From positions 1 to 64,000 of the forward strand of contig NZ_FPAS01000005.1 in assembly GCF_900116425.1 (NCBI RefSeq): a DNA stretch of 64,000 bases. The letters are read 5' to 3'. The notes beneath the pieces were generated by a model, which was not told the origin of the DNA, searched no databases, and was given only the letters and a program-made list of their open reading frames with translations. This stretch comes from Lishizhenia tianjinensis. Its GTDB lineage: Bacteria; Bacteroidota; Bacteroidia; Flavobacteriales_D; Crocinitomicaceae. Position numbers and translations under genes: made by a program. Positions 43,459-53,603 of the stretch are shown one piece after another; the stretch's first letter is position 1; each line of letters begins with the position of its first letter.

Positions 43459-46353
43459 ATGAATATCAAGCTTCTTCTTTCCACATTTCTTTGCTTATTG
43501 GGTCTAACAGCGTGGACACAAGTTCACTATTTAGGAAAATCCGATTACCAAATCTTGCACATTCTTAATCTCAACAAAGATGTTTCTCCTATGCTGTTTT
43601 GGCAAGATAAACTTGCAGTAGTTTACTCCTCGACTTATTCTGGAAGTCGGATTTCTATTAGCAACCCCGAAAAAGATGTCTTTGATAATGTTGCCCTAAG
43701 TGAGGGTGAAATTCGCTATAAAATTCATGACAACACATTGTACTATCATGAAGATTTTGGAAATCAATTTATTGCAATAGGTAATGATTTAAAGCTGCAG
43801 GTTATTCAAAACTTTCCTTATCACATCATTAATTTTTATGTGATAAACGACATGGCTTATGTGCAACTAGAAGAGGACAATTACCCTGTTTATCAGGTTG
43901 ACCTGCAAAGCAAAACTATAGTTGATACACTTGATTTTAATCAAAAGCCTTTTAAGGTTCTAAAGGTTTTGGCAGACGGTCTTTTGGTTGCCGAAAAATA
44001 CGGTCTACATTCTTCGCTTAAACATTATCATTCGGGCGGAATAACTCCTTTGTATTCGAGTACTTTTAACTTTCAAGAAATTACATCTAGAAGCAGTAAA
44101 CATTCACCAGACAAGCTGTATATAGACGCCGACACGAACTTGGTTTTCGATCTACAAAATTTAACCCTTGATACGATTAGCGAAATAGACTTGTATGATG
44201 ATTTTTATTTCGACAATGACAGTACAGTTATCGCACTAAACGTATTCGGTAAATTTTACCATCAAGACTTCATGCAACAATTGAACTTTCGATCGGATAC
44301 CCTTTTCACGATTGACACTTTACTTCAAACCGAGACAAGAAGCGATACTGTTTTCAATAATTTGTTTCAAAAAAACAGTCCATATTTCTACCGCCTCAAC
44401 AAACAAACAGGCACTGAACTGATAGAATTTAGTAATGGTAGCTTTCTACCAATTCCTGAAATAATGGAAGGAATGCAATCGTCCTTTTTGTATGGCTTTT
44501 GTGATAAAAACACCAACGAGCGAAAAGAAGTGATCTTAAACGGCAAGCCTTACTTTATCGCCACCAATGGTAACGATTTACATTACTACATCTATACTCG
44601 TACCAACAATGCGTGGGAGAGTTTGGCCAAGGTTCCGAAACACCAAGATTACCGCTTGGTTTCATTAAATGGAAAATTACTCATACAAGGTAGAACAAAC
44701 TCAGATTACTCCTATTATTCTTTAGATGTAGACAATCTTAACCCCGAAATACAACCCAACATTCCTGTAGAGACCAGTGAATGGTTTATCAATTATGGGG
44801 CAACGAGGGATTCTGCAGATTTTTGTATTGATGACTTTAAATATACTTTCCTAAACTCTACCGTTGACCAGGAAGGAAGTCTCTATACTTTAGCAAAAAA
44901 CTTCCAGCTCCACCCCCCTTATAATTCACAATACTTAGACCTTTACAATTCTGTTCATCAAAAAATGTATGGTAAACTAGTTTTAACCAAGCATACGGCA
45001 AAAGGAGAAATAGCATGGGTAAAAACCTTTGGATCAACATATCAAGGAGTAGAGTTTTTTCAAGGTAGTCATTTAAGCCTCAACACGGATGGAACCATAA
45101 GTGTAGTATACACTTACTATAAAAACTTTTCTACCGAAAACATAAGTATCAATCATGATAACGGTTCTTATTTATTTGAAATTAAGTTTAATCAAGCAAC
45201 AGGACAAGAGGTAGAGGTACACGATTATTTTGACTTATGCCCTTCTAATTACGTTAGATTAGAAGCCGTAACAAAAGACAAAGCAGGAAACACCTATGTA
45301 ATTACTCCTTATGTACATTACCAAGAAAGCTACATGGATACAACGCTCTATTCGGACTACGATAAACAATTCGTTCTTTTAAAGTTTTCTGCCGATGGTG
45401 AATTTAAATTTGCAAGGAACATTTTAGGGAACCACAATCAATTTAACAAATTTGATTTCAAAGTTTTGATAGATGAAGCAACAAATACCTTGAACATCAT
45501 AAATTTAAGTACATCAGAGGAGAAAGGTCATCAAATGGAAATTCTCTCCTATGGATTAAATGGAAAATTAAAAAAGGTTTTGAACATATACGGTGTTAGT
45601 TACTACAGCAGTTATACAGCATATCTCAACACTTCACATCAACTAGTTGTAATAGGGATAGGTGATACAGAATTAACCGCTCACAACCACACCTTAAACC
45701 CCGATCATTTAGAAGCCTTCAATTTTAGTATAAGGCTCTCTCCCGAAAATTTAAAAATTATTGATTTTAAAGCCTATGACAGCCCTGGCCAAAGGATAAT
45801 TGCTTCCTCTCATGATACAGAAAACACATATATACTTACTTACAAAGACAAGGCGTATTCTATATTAAAATTGAACCAAGAATTGGATATTGTAGGAATA
45901 AAACATCTTGGAAGACAAAATGATATTATGGACCTACATCTCGCTAATAAGCACCTCTATTTCGCGGGTGAAGATTGGAAATCTACGGAACAGTTTAGGT
46001 ACAAAGTTTTAAATGATCATTACTACACTGTTTCCTTAGGAAGGATGAAAAACACGGGTTTCGAATCCTTTGCTCCGGCCACCATAGCAAGTAAACACAC
46101 ATTGATTGCATCGGGTAAATACGCCTTAGCCTACCCTAATCCATTTTACACCTACACCAACATCACTTTAGATCTATACCACCCATACACACATTACAGC
46201 ATTTATGATGTTCAGGGAAGAGTGCTTTCCCAAGCCAAAGAAATTTCAGAAACAGATTTTAGGATAGAATTTCCGGAAAATGCGCAAGGTTTATATTTCA
46301 TCAAACTCTATAGTGATGAAAGCGAAGAGGTTTTACGTGTAATGAAACAATAA
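43459..46353 (+). CDS. Large T9SS cargo protein of unknown function
   Basis: 964 residues from the ATG at 43459 (MNIKLLLSTFLCLLGLTAWTQ, signal peptide). The mature chain is a long series of short beta strands with repeating DTLDF/YSLDVDN-type turns, suggesting one or more beta propellers (residues ~25-880) without a named domain. The last ~75 residues (AYPNPFYTYTNITLDL, YSIYDVQGRVLSQ, GLYFIKLYSD, VMKQ) are a type A T9SS sorting domain. The product is probably exported to the surface. Confidence 0.78.
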   Translation: MNIKLLLSTFLCLLGLTAWTQVHYLGKSDYQILHILNLNKDVSPMLFWQDKLAVVYSSTYSGSRISISNPEKDVFDNVALSEGEIRYKIHDNTLYYHEDFGNQFIAIGNDLKLQVIQNFPYHIINFYVINDMAYVQLEEDNYPVYQVDLQSKTIVDTLDFNQKPFKVLKVLADGLLVAEKYGLHSSLKHYHSGGITPLYSSTFNFQEITSRSSKHSPDKLYIDADTNLVFDLQNLTLDTISEIDLYDDFYFDNDSTVIALNVFGKFYHQDFMQQLNFRSDTLFTIDTLLQTETRSDTVFNNLFQKNSPYFYRLNKQTGTELIEFSNGSFLPIPEIMEGMQSSFLYGFCDKNTNERKEVILNGKPYFIATNGNDLHYYIYTRTNNAWESLAKVPKHQDYRLVSLNGKLLIQGRTNSDYSYYSLDVDNLNPEIQPNIPVETSEWFINYGATRDSADFCIDDFKYTFLNSTVDQEGSLYTLAKNFQLHPPYNSQYLDLYNSVHQKMYGKLVLTKHTAKGEIAWVKTFGSTYQGVEFFQGSHLSLNTDGTISVVYTYYKNFSTENISINHDNGSYLFEIKFNQATGQEVEVHDYFDLCPSNYVRLEAVTKDKAGNTYVITPYVHYQESYMDTTLYSDYDKQFVLLKFSADGEFKFARNILGNHNQFNKFDFKVLIDEATNTLNIINLSTSEEKGHQMEILSYGLNGKLKKVLNIYGVSYYSSYTAYLNTSHQLVVIGIGDTELTAHNHTLNPDHLEAFNFSIRLSPENLKIIDFKAYDSPGQRIIASSHDTENTYILTYKDKAYSILKLNQELDIVGIKHLGRQNDIMDLHLANKHLYFAGEDWKSTEQFRYKVLNDHYYTVSLGRMKNTGFESFAPATIASKHTLIASGKYALAYPNPFYTYTNITLDLYHPYTHYSIYDVQGRVLSQAKEISETDFRIEFPENAQGLYFIKLYSDESEEVLRVMKQ

Positions 46354-46356
46354 AAA

Positions 46357-47364
46357 TTAATTCACTTTGATACAGCGTACACTGTAGAAATTTTCTTCAT
46401 GTCCGTAATTAACAGAGTACTTGTAATACCCATCGGCCATTACAAACTCTAAGATATTGTTTCCGTTGAGCACTCCTAAAACAGAGGCGCGGGTTAATTC
46501 ATCAAAAACCACAGCTGTACTTGCGTCATTTTTAAAGGCTCTTCCTGCTGGCCTAAAACTTAACCCTGAGCTGTTGTCTACCCACGGAATATGTCTAAAC
46601 CACAATCCATTCCCCATTTGAATTGAACCTTCTTCTTTCAAATAATAGGGAGTTTGAGCTGGACTCCCTCCCATATAATCAATGAGTTGTAATATATCTG
46701 AATAAGTTGCAACCCTGTAGTTACAAGGACAGATATTACGGTCATCTCTTATCGCATTTAAATCATACATTCTTCCATAGAAAGGGACTAAACTCGTATC
46801 ATAATTGTAATTCGTTACTGAAGGGAGTGATTCAGAAACATCTGCATGTGTTTGGACGTAGTTCAAGGGTTCATCATTACAAAAACGCAGGGTTCTTAAA
46901 TTTTCTGTGATCCACTCTTGATTCCCGATTACCACGGTTTTATAGAAATTACCATCTGCATCCGTTACGCCTTCTCCCACGCCATAAAAATCACCCAAAT
47001 CGTGGTGAACCGTTTCACCAAAAAGGGTGTCTTCGGTGGTAATCATGTATGGTCTTATATAAAAACGAACATTAGCTTCTTGCAAGCGAATGATTTGTGC
47101 TACACTTTGCGTTAAGATTTCAGAGCTATCAATAAATTTTCTATTCCACAAGGAAGCCTCTTCATCCACAGTTACGATTACTCCCTTTTCTTTCACTACA
47201 ACTCTTCCTTTTACTGTTCTGTCGTAGCTTAATCTTACGCGTTGTGCGTCTATGGGTTGAAGTTGAACATTTGTAATACTTACTTCTTTTTCAACTACCT
47301 CATCCTTTTTACATGAACTGATGACGCTAAAGAGAAAAATAAGGAGAAGAAGTGATTTAGACAT
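46357..47364 (-). CDS. FISUMP-domain lipoprotein
   Basis: 335 residues with a lipoprotein signal (LLIFLFSVISSCKK, Cys18). The first ~125 residues are an Ig/fibronectin-like module. From about residue 135 the Fibrobacter succinogenes major paralogous domain (FISUMP) is clear: GNFYKTVVIGNQEWITENLRT, YGRMYDLNAIRDDRNICPCNYRVATYSD, and a final FYSVRCIK. Such proteins are surface-exposed lipoproteins of unknown role. It converges with the T9SS cargo gene, three bases apart. Confidence 0.85.
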   Translation of the reverse strand: MSKSLLLLIFLFSVISSCKKDEVVEKEVSITNVQLQPIDAQRVRLSYDRTVKGRVVVKEKGVIVTVDEEASLWNRKFIDSSEILTQSVAQIIRLQEANVRFYIRPYMITTEDTLFGETVHHDLGDFYGVGEGVTDADGNFYKTVVIGNQEWITENLRTLRFCNDEPLNYVQTHADVSESLPSVTNYNYDTSLVPFYGRMYDLNAIRDDRNICPCNYRVATYSDILQLIDYMGGSPAQTPYYLKEEGSIQMGNGLWFRHIPWVDNSSGLSFRPAGRAFKNDASTAVVFDELTRASVLGVLNGNNILEFVMADGYYKYSVNYGHEENFYSVRCIKVN

Positions 47365-47479
47365 GTGATTTGGATTTAACTCTTTAAAAATAAGGAGATT
47401 TCTCGAAAAATAAAACGGTGTTTAGTTTTTGAATTGAAGCAATAGAGTTTGAGTGCTGTACTTTGAATGATTACTCAGC

Positions 47480-47570
47480 CAGCGGTTGCAGCGGCAGCTC
47501 CCGAATGAATTCGGGACTATAACGGAAGACGCGTAATGAATCCAAGAACAGTATGGAGCAAGATTTTGAA
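47480..47570. repeat. Dispersed intergenic repeat, copy F, in a 335-base gap
   Basis: The gap 47365-47699 has no gene. GCAGCGGCAGCTCCCGAATG is followed by a short stem-loop (47489-47506) and GGGACTATAACGGAAG, then CCAAGAACAGTATGGAG. The order matches copy B with the middle part deleted. Confidence 0.65.
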
Positions 47571-47699
47571 ACATGGTTTTAACCACAAAGTCAGCAAAGC
47601 ACAACACAGAGTTCACAAAATATTTCGAACCGGTCAAATTCTCACTAACTAAATAGCGATGACTTTAAACTACTAATGGTTAATCCCTATTGCCTAAAA

Positions 47700-48431
47700 C
47701 TAAATCTCTTCGTTAAAAGTCTTTTTAGAATCTGCAATTAGATCGTTCAAAACATCGAATTCATTCTTGGTGAACGGACGAATTTGTCCAGGTTTTAGAT
47801 TTCCCAATTTAACGTTCATTATACGCGTTCTTTTCAACGCTTCCACCTCGTAACCTAGGTATTCACACATACGACGAATTTGGCGGTTTAAACCTTGCGT
47901 TAGAATGATTTTAAAAGTAAAGTTATCTATCTTTTCTACCTTACATTTTTTAGTCACCGTATCTAAAATAGGCAAACCACCTCCCATGCGTTTGATGAAT
48001 TCGTCTGTGATACGTTTGTTGACCTTTACGATGTATTCTTTTTCGTGGTTGTTGCGCGCACGAAGAATCTTGTTTACGATGTCACCATCATTGGTAAGGA
48101 AGATGAGTCCTTCTGAAGGTTTATCTAAACGACCAATAGGAAAAATACGCTCCGGATAATTGAGGTAAGAAATGATATTTCCTTTGATACTGGTATCGGT
48201 GGTACAAGTTACACCTATGGGTTTATTAAAGATGAGATAAATATTACCCACCTCTTTGGTAATGAGCTTTCCATCCACAGATATACTATCCTTTTCTGAG
48301 ACCTTTACGCCTAACCCAACCGCCTCACCGTTCACGGCAACACGACCTTCTTCAATAATCTTATCAGCTTCTCTTCGCGAACAGAAACCTGTTTCAGCAA
48401 TGGCTTTGTTTAGACGTTTTAATTCACTCAT
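47700..48431 (-). CDS. rluF: 23S rRNA pseudouridine synthase, RluF type
   Basis: 243 residues. An S4 RNA-binding domain (~1-60: RLNKAIAETGFCSRREADKII) precedes the RsuA-family catalytic domain with GRLDKPSEGLIFLTNDGD, which contains the catalytic Asp, and RQIRRMCEYLGYEV. The sequence around the Asp is closer to RluF, which modifies U2604 of 23S rRNA, than to RluB or RsuA. It starts within the last four bases of the upstream secreted-protein gene (ATGA), so they are cotranscribed. Confidence 0.88.
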   Translation of the reverse strand: MSELKRLNKAIAETGFCSRREADKIIEEGRVAVNGEAVGLGVKVSEKDSISVDGKLITKEVGNIYLIFNKPIGVTCTTDTSIKGNIISYLNYPERIFPIGRLDKPSEGLIFLTNDGDIVNKILRARNNHEKEYIVKVNKRITDEFIKRMGGGLPILDTVTKKCKVEKIDNFTFKIILTQGLNRQIRRMCEYLGYEVEALKRTRIMNVKLGNLKPGQIRPFTKNEFDVLNDLIADSKKTFNEEI

Positions 48432-49072
48432 AATCGAATATACTCTTGTACTTCAGGAAAAATTACAGACAAATCTATGGCGTTCCATTCTTCAGAAGTG
48501 GGCCATAACTTTATTTCATTCAAACCATCGTGGAGGGTAGAAGTTCTCAGTGCAATATGATCGAATACATCTGTTTCAGAAGGGTAATCGAAATGAGACA
48601 TTAACAATTTTCCATTTTTAAACTCCATACGCGCAGGCATCCAAATACCTTGATCGTAAAAGTTGATGTAGTAGCAATCTCCATCATCAATGAGTTTGTT
48701 AGAAGTTGAGTCTCCTATGAGTTGTACTTCCTCTCTTAAACCATAGAAATAACGGTCACCATCTAAAACACAAAAGATGCTGTCATTTTCTTTGATTCCG
48801 AACAAATAGTTCCCTCTCACCGAGTACTTATCGTTCTTTTGTATCGTTTCTTTTGTAATAGAAAGGTACATGGTATTCTTAGAAAAAATACCTTTTTGGT
48901 TAATCACCAGGGTGTAGTCGTTGAACTTGTACTCACCGTAATAAGAAGGAGAAACATTTTCCACTTCTATACCGTTGGGAGCCACAAATTTTGCAAAAGA
49001 ATAGGAGTTGGTTTGTGCGATGCCAAGTGTGCACAATGCAACCAACCATGTAGTTAATAAATAGCGCGTCAT
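48428..49072 (-). CDS. Secreted protein of unknown function upstream of rluF
   Basis: 214 residues with a signal peptide (MTRYLLTTWLVALCTLGIAQ). The mature part is beta-rich, with DGDCYYINFYDQGIWMPARMEF and FDYPSETDVFDHIAL, and no known domain. It ends in a four-base overlap with rluF. The role is unknown; probably periplasmic. Confidence 0.72.
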   Translation of the reverse strand: MTRYLLTTWLVALCTLGIAQTNSYSFAKFVAPNGIEVENVSPSYYGEYKFNDYTLVINQKGIFSKNTMYLSITKETIQKNDKYSVRGNYLFGIKENDSIFCVLDGDRYFYGLREEVQLIGDSTSNKLIDDGDCYYINFYDQGIWMPARMEFKNGKLLMSHFDYPSETDVFDHIALRTSTLHDGLNEIKLWPTSEEWNAIDLSVIFPEVQEYIRL

Positions 49073-49356
49073 AAAAACTTATTCTTAGGGCTGTAAAGTT
49101 AAAAATATAAGCTTTCCAGTGAAAAAGTAAAACTTCACGAAGGATTGTGTAAAAGAAAATTTTGGCGTAACTTACGTAGGAAAGCTGATCACTACCTAAC
49201 CAGATTTCAATAACACTTTCAAGTAACAACAAGAGAAGGCGCCGAGTATAGGCTGAAAATTGTCCTTCGCTTTTTTCGTGAATATCTTTGGTTAGGCCTG
49301 TGGATAAAATCAGGATTATTGAACCAAAAGCACAGAAGCTTTTTAACTTTGGAGTC

Positions 49357-51108
49357 ATGGAAAAGAGATGGATCTTAAAAGAGCAACCTCAGGCGGAAGA
49401 AATTCAAGCCTTAGTAGAAGATTTAACAGTGTCGGAGACAGTTGCACATCTATTGTTACAGCGCGAAATTAAAACCTACGAAGATGCACGTCTCTTCTTC
49501 AGGCCCTCATTGGAAGATTTACATTCCCCTTTCCTGATGCTCAACATGCAAAGGGCGGTTGATCGTTTAAACAAAGCCTTTGAAAAGGAAGAAAAAATAC
49601 TCATTTACGGTGATTATGATGTGGATGGAACCAGTGCTGTTGCCTTGGTATACTCCTTCCTTTCTAAACATTATTCGCAGCTCGAATTTTACATTCCGGA
49701 TAGGTATGCCGAGGGTTATGGTTTGAGTAAAAAAGGTGTGGAATACGCCGCAGAAAATGGTTTTAAATGCATCATTACACTCGACTGTGGAATCAAAGCC
49801 ACAGAACTTTGTAGTTATGCCAAAGCCTTGGGTATAGACATCATTATTTGTGACCACCACACGCCAGGTGAAGTATTGCCCGATGCCATCGTTTTAGATC
49901 CTAAGCAAAAGGAATGTGGCTATCCGTACAAAGAACTTTCTGGATGTGGAGTTGGTTTTAAATTAATGCATGCACTTTGCATACAAAATGAATGGGATAC
50001 CCACGTATTATTCAATGAATTAGATTTGGTGGCCATTTCTATCGGGGCTGATATCGTGAGTATGACGGGGGAAAACAGAACACTTTGTATGAACGGTTTA
50101 CAGCAATTAAACACACAGCCCAGACAGGGAATTGTGAGTTTGTTGAAGTTGGCGAATCGACAACTCCCATTGACAATAACAGATGTAGTCTTTACCATAG
50201 CACCAAGAATAAATGCCGCAGGACGATTGGGCGATGCCAAAGAAGCAGTACGACTTTTGACAGCCCAAGAAAATCACGAAGCGGAACGCATTGCACACGA
50301 GATACAATTGGCCAATGAAGAAAGAAGAAATCTGGACGCCAATATTACAGATGAAGCCTTGGTTGCCCTTACAGAAGAACCTGGGTTTGAGCAAAAGAAA
50401 TCTACGGTTGTCTATCAAGGCGATTGGCACAAAGGAGTGATAGGAATTGTAGCATCTCGTTTAATAGAAAAGTATTATAGACCTACTATTGTCCTTACCG
50501 ATTCAGGGGATGTTGTAGCTGGTTCAGTACGAAGTGTAAAAGGCTTTAATGTTTACAATGCCCTTGAAGCCTGTGCAGATGAAATGATACAGTTTGGGGG
50601 ACATAAATACGCGGCTGGTTTGACTTTGGCGAAAGAAAATGTAGAAAATTTCAAAGCCAAATTTGAGCAAGTAGTTGCAGAAAGTATCACAGCAGAACAA
50701 GAAATTCCTGAGGAAATTATTGACTTAGAAGTAGACTTCGCAGACATCTTCACGCCTGGTGAAGATTTCACGAAAGTACCCCGTTTAAAGCGCATACTTA
50801 AGCAATTTGAACCGCACGGTCCGGATAACATGAAACCTACTTTCTTAACTCGAAACGTTAAGGCAGAAAATGGTTTTAGACTATTAAAAGACTTGCACAT
50901 TAAGGCACAATTCTATCAAGAGGAAGACGGTGTAAAAATAGATGCCATAGGATTTAATATGCCTGAATTGTATGAAGTATTGAAAGATGGTAAGGTCATT
51001 GACTTAGTATACACCCTAGAAATCAATACGTGGAGAGAAAGATCAAGCTTACAACTAAATATTAAAGACGTAAAACTGGTACAAGAAAACGTTATGGAAA
51101 GGATATAA
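49357..51108 (+). CDS. recJ: Single-stranded-DNA-specific exonuclease RecJ
   Basis: 583 residues from the ATG at 49357 (MEKRWILKEQP); an in-frame extension 69 bases upstream lacks homology. The DHH phosphoesterase motifs are present: YGDYDVDGTSAVAL, LDCGIK, CDHHTPGE, and the DHHA1 region with GWHKGVIGI-like DWHKGVIGIVASRL and QFGGHKYAAGLTL. A C-terminal OB fold follows. RecJ degrades single-stranded DNA 5' to 3' in recombination and repair. Confidence 0.95.
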   Translation: MEKRWILKEQPQAEEIQALVEDLTVSETVAHLLLQREIKTYEDARLFFRPSLEDLHSPFLMLNMQRAVDRLNKAFEKEEKILIYGDYDVDGTSAVALVYSFLSKHYSQLEFYIPDRYAEGYGLSKKGVEYAAENGFKCIITLDCGIKATELCSYAKALGIDIIICDHHTPGEVLPDAIVLDPKQKECGYPYKELSGCGVGFKLMHALCIQNEWDTHVLFNELDLVAISIGADIVSMTGENRTLCMNGLQQLNTQPRQGIVSLLKLANRQLPLTITDVVFTIAPRINAAGRLGDAKEAVRLLTAQENHEAERIAHEIQLANEERRNLDANITDEALVALTEEPGFEQKKSTVVYQGDWHKGVIGIVASRLIEKYYRPTIVLTDSGDVVAGSVRSVKGFNVYNALEACADEMIQFGGHKYAAGLTLAKENVENFKAKFEQVVAESITAEQEIPEEIIDLEVDFADIFTPGEDFTKVPRLKRILKQFEPHGPDNMKPTFLTRNVKAENGFRLLKDLHIKAQFYQEEDGVKIDAIGFNMPELYEVLKDGKVIDLVYTLEINTWRERSSLQLNIKDVKLVQENVMERI

Positions 51109-51113
51109 AAAAA

Positions 51114-51144
51114 GTGTACCGCAAAAACGATACACCAATTTTTT
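51114..51144 (+). terminator. Intrinsic terminator of recJ
   Basis: GTGTACCG (51114-51121) pairs with CGATACAC (51128-51135) with one mismatch, followed by AATTTTTT, six bases after the stop. Confidence 0.65.
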
Positions 51145-51314
51145 ATAATTACAGTAGTAGCGATGGTTTTCAGTATAACGAAAACATACACTTACAAAAA
51201 CGAGGGTGACTTTAAAAGCGTTGGAAGAAAAGTCGTGTAATTGACTATTTTTTTCAGTAAAAAAAATTAACCCTTGATTTTCAAAACTTTACTATCATAA
51301 AATTTCACCTTAGA

Positions 51315-51360
51315 AACTAAAAAAGGTTCTACCCAAGAATAAGCTTGAATAGAACCTTTT
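51315..51360 (-). terminator. Intrinsic terminator of the acyl-CoA thioesterase gene
   Basis: AAAAGGTTCTA (51321-51331) and TAGAACCTTTT (51350-51360) form an 11-bp perfect stem. On the minus strand the stem is followed by a T run, 24 bases after the stop at 51384. Confidence 0.82.
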
Positions 51361-51383
51361 ACGGAATCAGTATTTACTACTAA

Positions 51384-51911
51384 CTATGCTTTTTCAGAAT
51401 CACCTAAAAACAAAGCCTTGAGTTCAGTTGCATCTGCAGGGTTCATTTTACCTGCTAAAATTAAACTCAATTGCTTTCTTCTTAACGCTCCGTCGTATCT
51501 TTTAATTTCTTCTTCTGTTTCTGGAATTAGTTCAGGAACGTGAATCGGTCCACCATTCTGATCTACAGCAACAAAAGTATAAATTGCTTCATTACTTTTT
51601 TCCATTTTTCCAGAGACTTGATTTTCAACGTAAACGTCTACGAAAATCTCCATAGAACTGTTGAAAGCTCTAGAAACCTTTGCTTTTAAGGTAACGATAG
51701 AAGAATGCGGAATTGGTTTCTCAAAAGAAACATTGTTCACTGATGCAGTTACCACAACTCTTCTACAGTGTCTTTGCGCCGATATACTGGCAATCACATC
51801 CATCCAAGCTAACAAAGAACCTCCAAACAAATTGTTATGAGGGTTGGTATCATTGGGTAAAACTAGTTTTGTACTGGTTGCTAATGTTTCTGATGCTTTT
51901 TTAGGACGCAT
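51384..51911 (-). CDS. Acyl-CoA thioesterase, hotdog fold
   Basis: 175 residues of the YciA/BACH-type hotdog family. PNDTNPHNNLFGGSLLAWMDVIASISAQRHCRR carries the central helix with the catalytic Asn/Asp region, then VVTASVNNVSFEKPI and a long acidic helix (ELIPETEEEIKRYDGALRRK). It hydrolyses medium- or long-chain acyl-CoA to free acid and CoA in the cytoplasm; exact chain preference cannot be read from sequence. Confidence 0.88.
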   Translation of the reverse strand: MRPKKASETLATSTKLVLPNDTNPHNNLFGGSLLAWMDVIASISAQRHCRRVVVTASVNNVSFEKPIPHSSIVTLKAKVSRAFNSSMEIFVDVYVENQVSGKMEKSNEAIYTFVAVDQNGGPIHVPELIPETEEEIKRYDGALRRKQLSLILAGKMNPADATELKALFLGDSEKA

Positions 51912-51998
51912 AACTCAATTTATTTTTTGCAAAAGTAGTCAATTTGCCCGAATAAGCGACAGGACATATTTCACCCTTACTGCTAACATTTATCAATA

Positions 51999-53537
51999 TC
52001 ACTTTACACGATTGGTTAGTGTGCCTTTTAGTTGAAAGATATCCAACCTTCTGTCTTGCAGATTTCTAACACTACCATGCTGATTTAATTCGCGCAATAA
52101 ATCCATATCTACATCGGCAATTAATATCATTTCTGTATTCGGGGTAGCTTCTGCTTTAACTCCGTTACTTGGAAAGGCAAAATCACAAGGTGTAAATACC
52201 ATAGATTGCGCATACTGTATATCCATATTGTGGACTTTCGGCAGATTTCCCACACTACCAGCAATGGCCACATAACATTCATTTTCTATGGCTCTAGCTT
52301 GGGCGCAATGTTTTACACGTGAGAAACCATTTTGTGTATCGGTAAGGAAGGGAACGAAGAGAATATCCATTCCATCATCCGCTAACAAACGACTCAATTC
52401 TGGGAATTCTGAGTCATAACAAATAAGCACACCTATTTTCCCACAATCGGTATCAAAGGTTTGAAGGGTATTGCCCCCTACCAGTCCCCAAACTTTTTCT
52501 TCATCGGGAGTTACATGTAATTTCTCATAACGCTCTACCCTACCATCTCGGTGGCAAACAAAACCTACGTTCAATAGATTTTCATTCTCCACATAAGGCA
52601 TGGAACCCGTGATAATGTTGATATTATAGGAAATGGCGAGTTCCGAAAGTTTTTCAGTAATCACATCAGTAAACTTGGCCAATTCACGTATGGCGTCGGG
52701 TTCAGAGAGGTGGTTAAAATCTGCCATTAGCGGCGCGTTAAAATACTCTGGGAAAAGAGCGAAATCAGATCTATAACCAGACAAGGAGTCGATAAAGAAC
52801 TCTGCCTGATGCATCAATTCTTCCATATTTGCATAAGAACGCATTTGCCATTGAATGAGTCCTAAGCGCACTACTTTCTTAGTAATCGTCGGTGCCTTTG
52901 TTGGTTTGGTATAGTAGATATTGTCCCATTCCAACAAAACGGCATATTCATTCGAAAGATTATCCCCTTCTAAGTAGTTTTTCAGCACTCTTTTCGGGTG
53001 GAAATCATTGGACATTTGAAAATTTAAAACGGGATCATCTATTTCTTTTAATCTAACTTTCTCTATGTATTCCTTAGGAGTAAGTTCATCTGCATAATTG
53101 TGATAATTGGGTATTCTACCTCCAAAAGCAACACTTTTCAAATTGAGTTTTTCACACAATTCTTTACGGTAATCATACAATCTACGGCCCAAGCGCATGC
53201 CTCTGAATTCAGGTTTTATGAACACTTCTATACCGTATAGTACATCTCCATTTGGATTATGTGTGGTGAATTTAGAATTCCCTGTTATCTCATCATAGGT
53301 ATGTTGGGTATCCGTTTTTTCCTCATCTACAATAATAGAAAAAGCACAACCGGCTATTTGCTGATTAATTTTAATCACAACTTGTCCTTCGGGAAATTTC
53401 TTGAGAAGATTTTTAATTTCTTGTTTGCGCCAAAAAGAATCTGGCATAGAGGAATAAGCCTCTATCATTGCCTCTTTTAGCTCTTGGTAATCATCGAGGC
53501 TAAGGTAGTTAAGTTCAATATTTTCGATGTCTTGCAT
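51999..53537 (-). CDS. Fused GNAT acetyltransferase and nitrilase-family hydrolase
   Basis: 512 residues. Residues ~1-205 are a GNAT N-acetyltransferase with the acetyl-CoA loop FRGMRLGRRLYDYR (near 111-124). Residues ~222-505 are a carbon-nitrogen hydrolase with the triad Glu264 (FPEYF), Lys339 (YEKLH) and Cys373 (LICYDSEFPE). This two-domain arrangement is known from many bacteria, but its substrate is unestablished; acetylation and amide hydrolysis of the same small amine is a plausible idea. All catalytic residues are intact. Confidence 0.9.
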   Translation of the reverse strand: MQDIENIELNYLSLDDYQELKEAMIEAYSSMPDSFWRKQEIKNLLKKFPEGQVVIKINQQIAGCAFSIIVDEEKTDTQHTYDEITGNSKFTTHNPNGDVLYGIEVFIKPEFRGMRLGRRLYDYRKELCEKLNLKSVAFGGRIPNYHNYADELTPKEYIEKVRLKEIDDPVLNFQMSNDFHPKRVLKNYLEGDNLSNEYAVLLEWDNIYYTKPTKAPTITKKVVRLGLIQWQMRSYANMEELMHQAEFFIDSLSGYRSDFALFPEYFNAPLMADFNHLSEPDAIRELAKFTDVITEKLSELAISYNINIITGSMPYVENENLLNVGFVCHRDGRVERYEKLHVTPDEEKVWGLVGGNTLQTFDTDCGKIGVLICYDSEFPELSRLLADDGMDILFVPFLTDTQNGFSRVKHCAQARAIENECYVAIAGSVGNLPKVHNMDIQYAQSMVFTPCDFAFPSNGVKAEATPNTEMILIADVDMDLLRELNQHGSVRNLQDRRLDIFQLKGTLTNRVK

Positions 53538-53603
53538 GCGGAGGTTTTTTAGGAGGTAAGATAAGGGAAATTGTGGGGAAAGCCTAGCTCAAAAAGACAA
53601 ATT

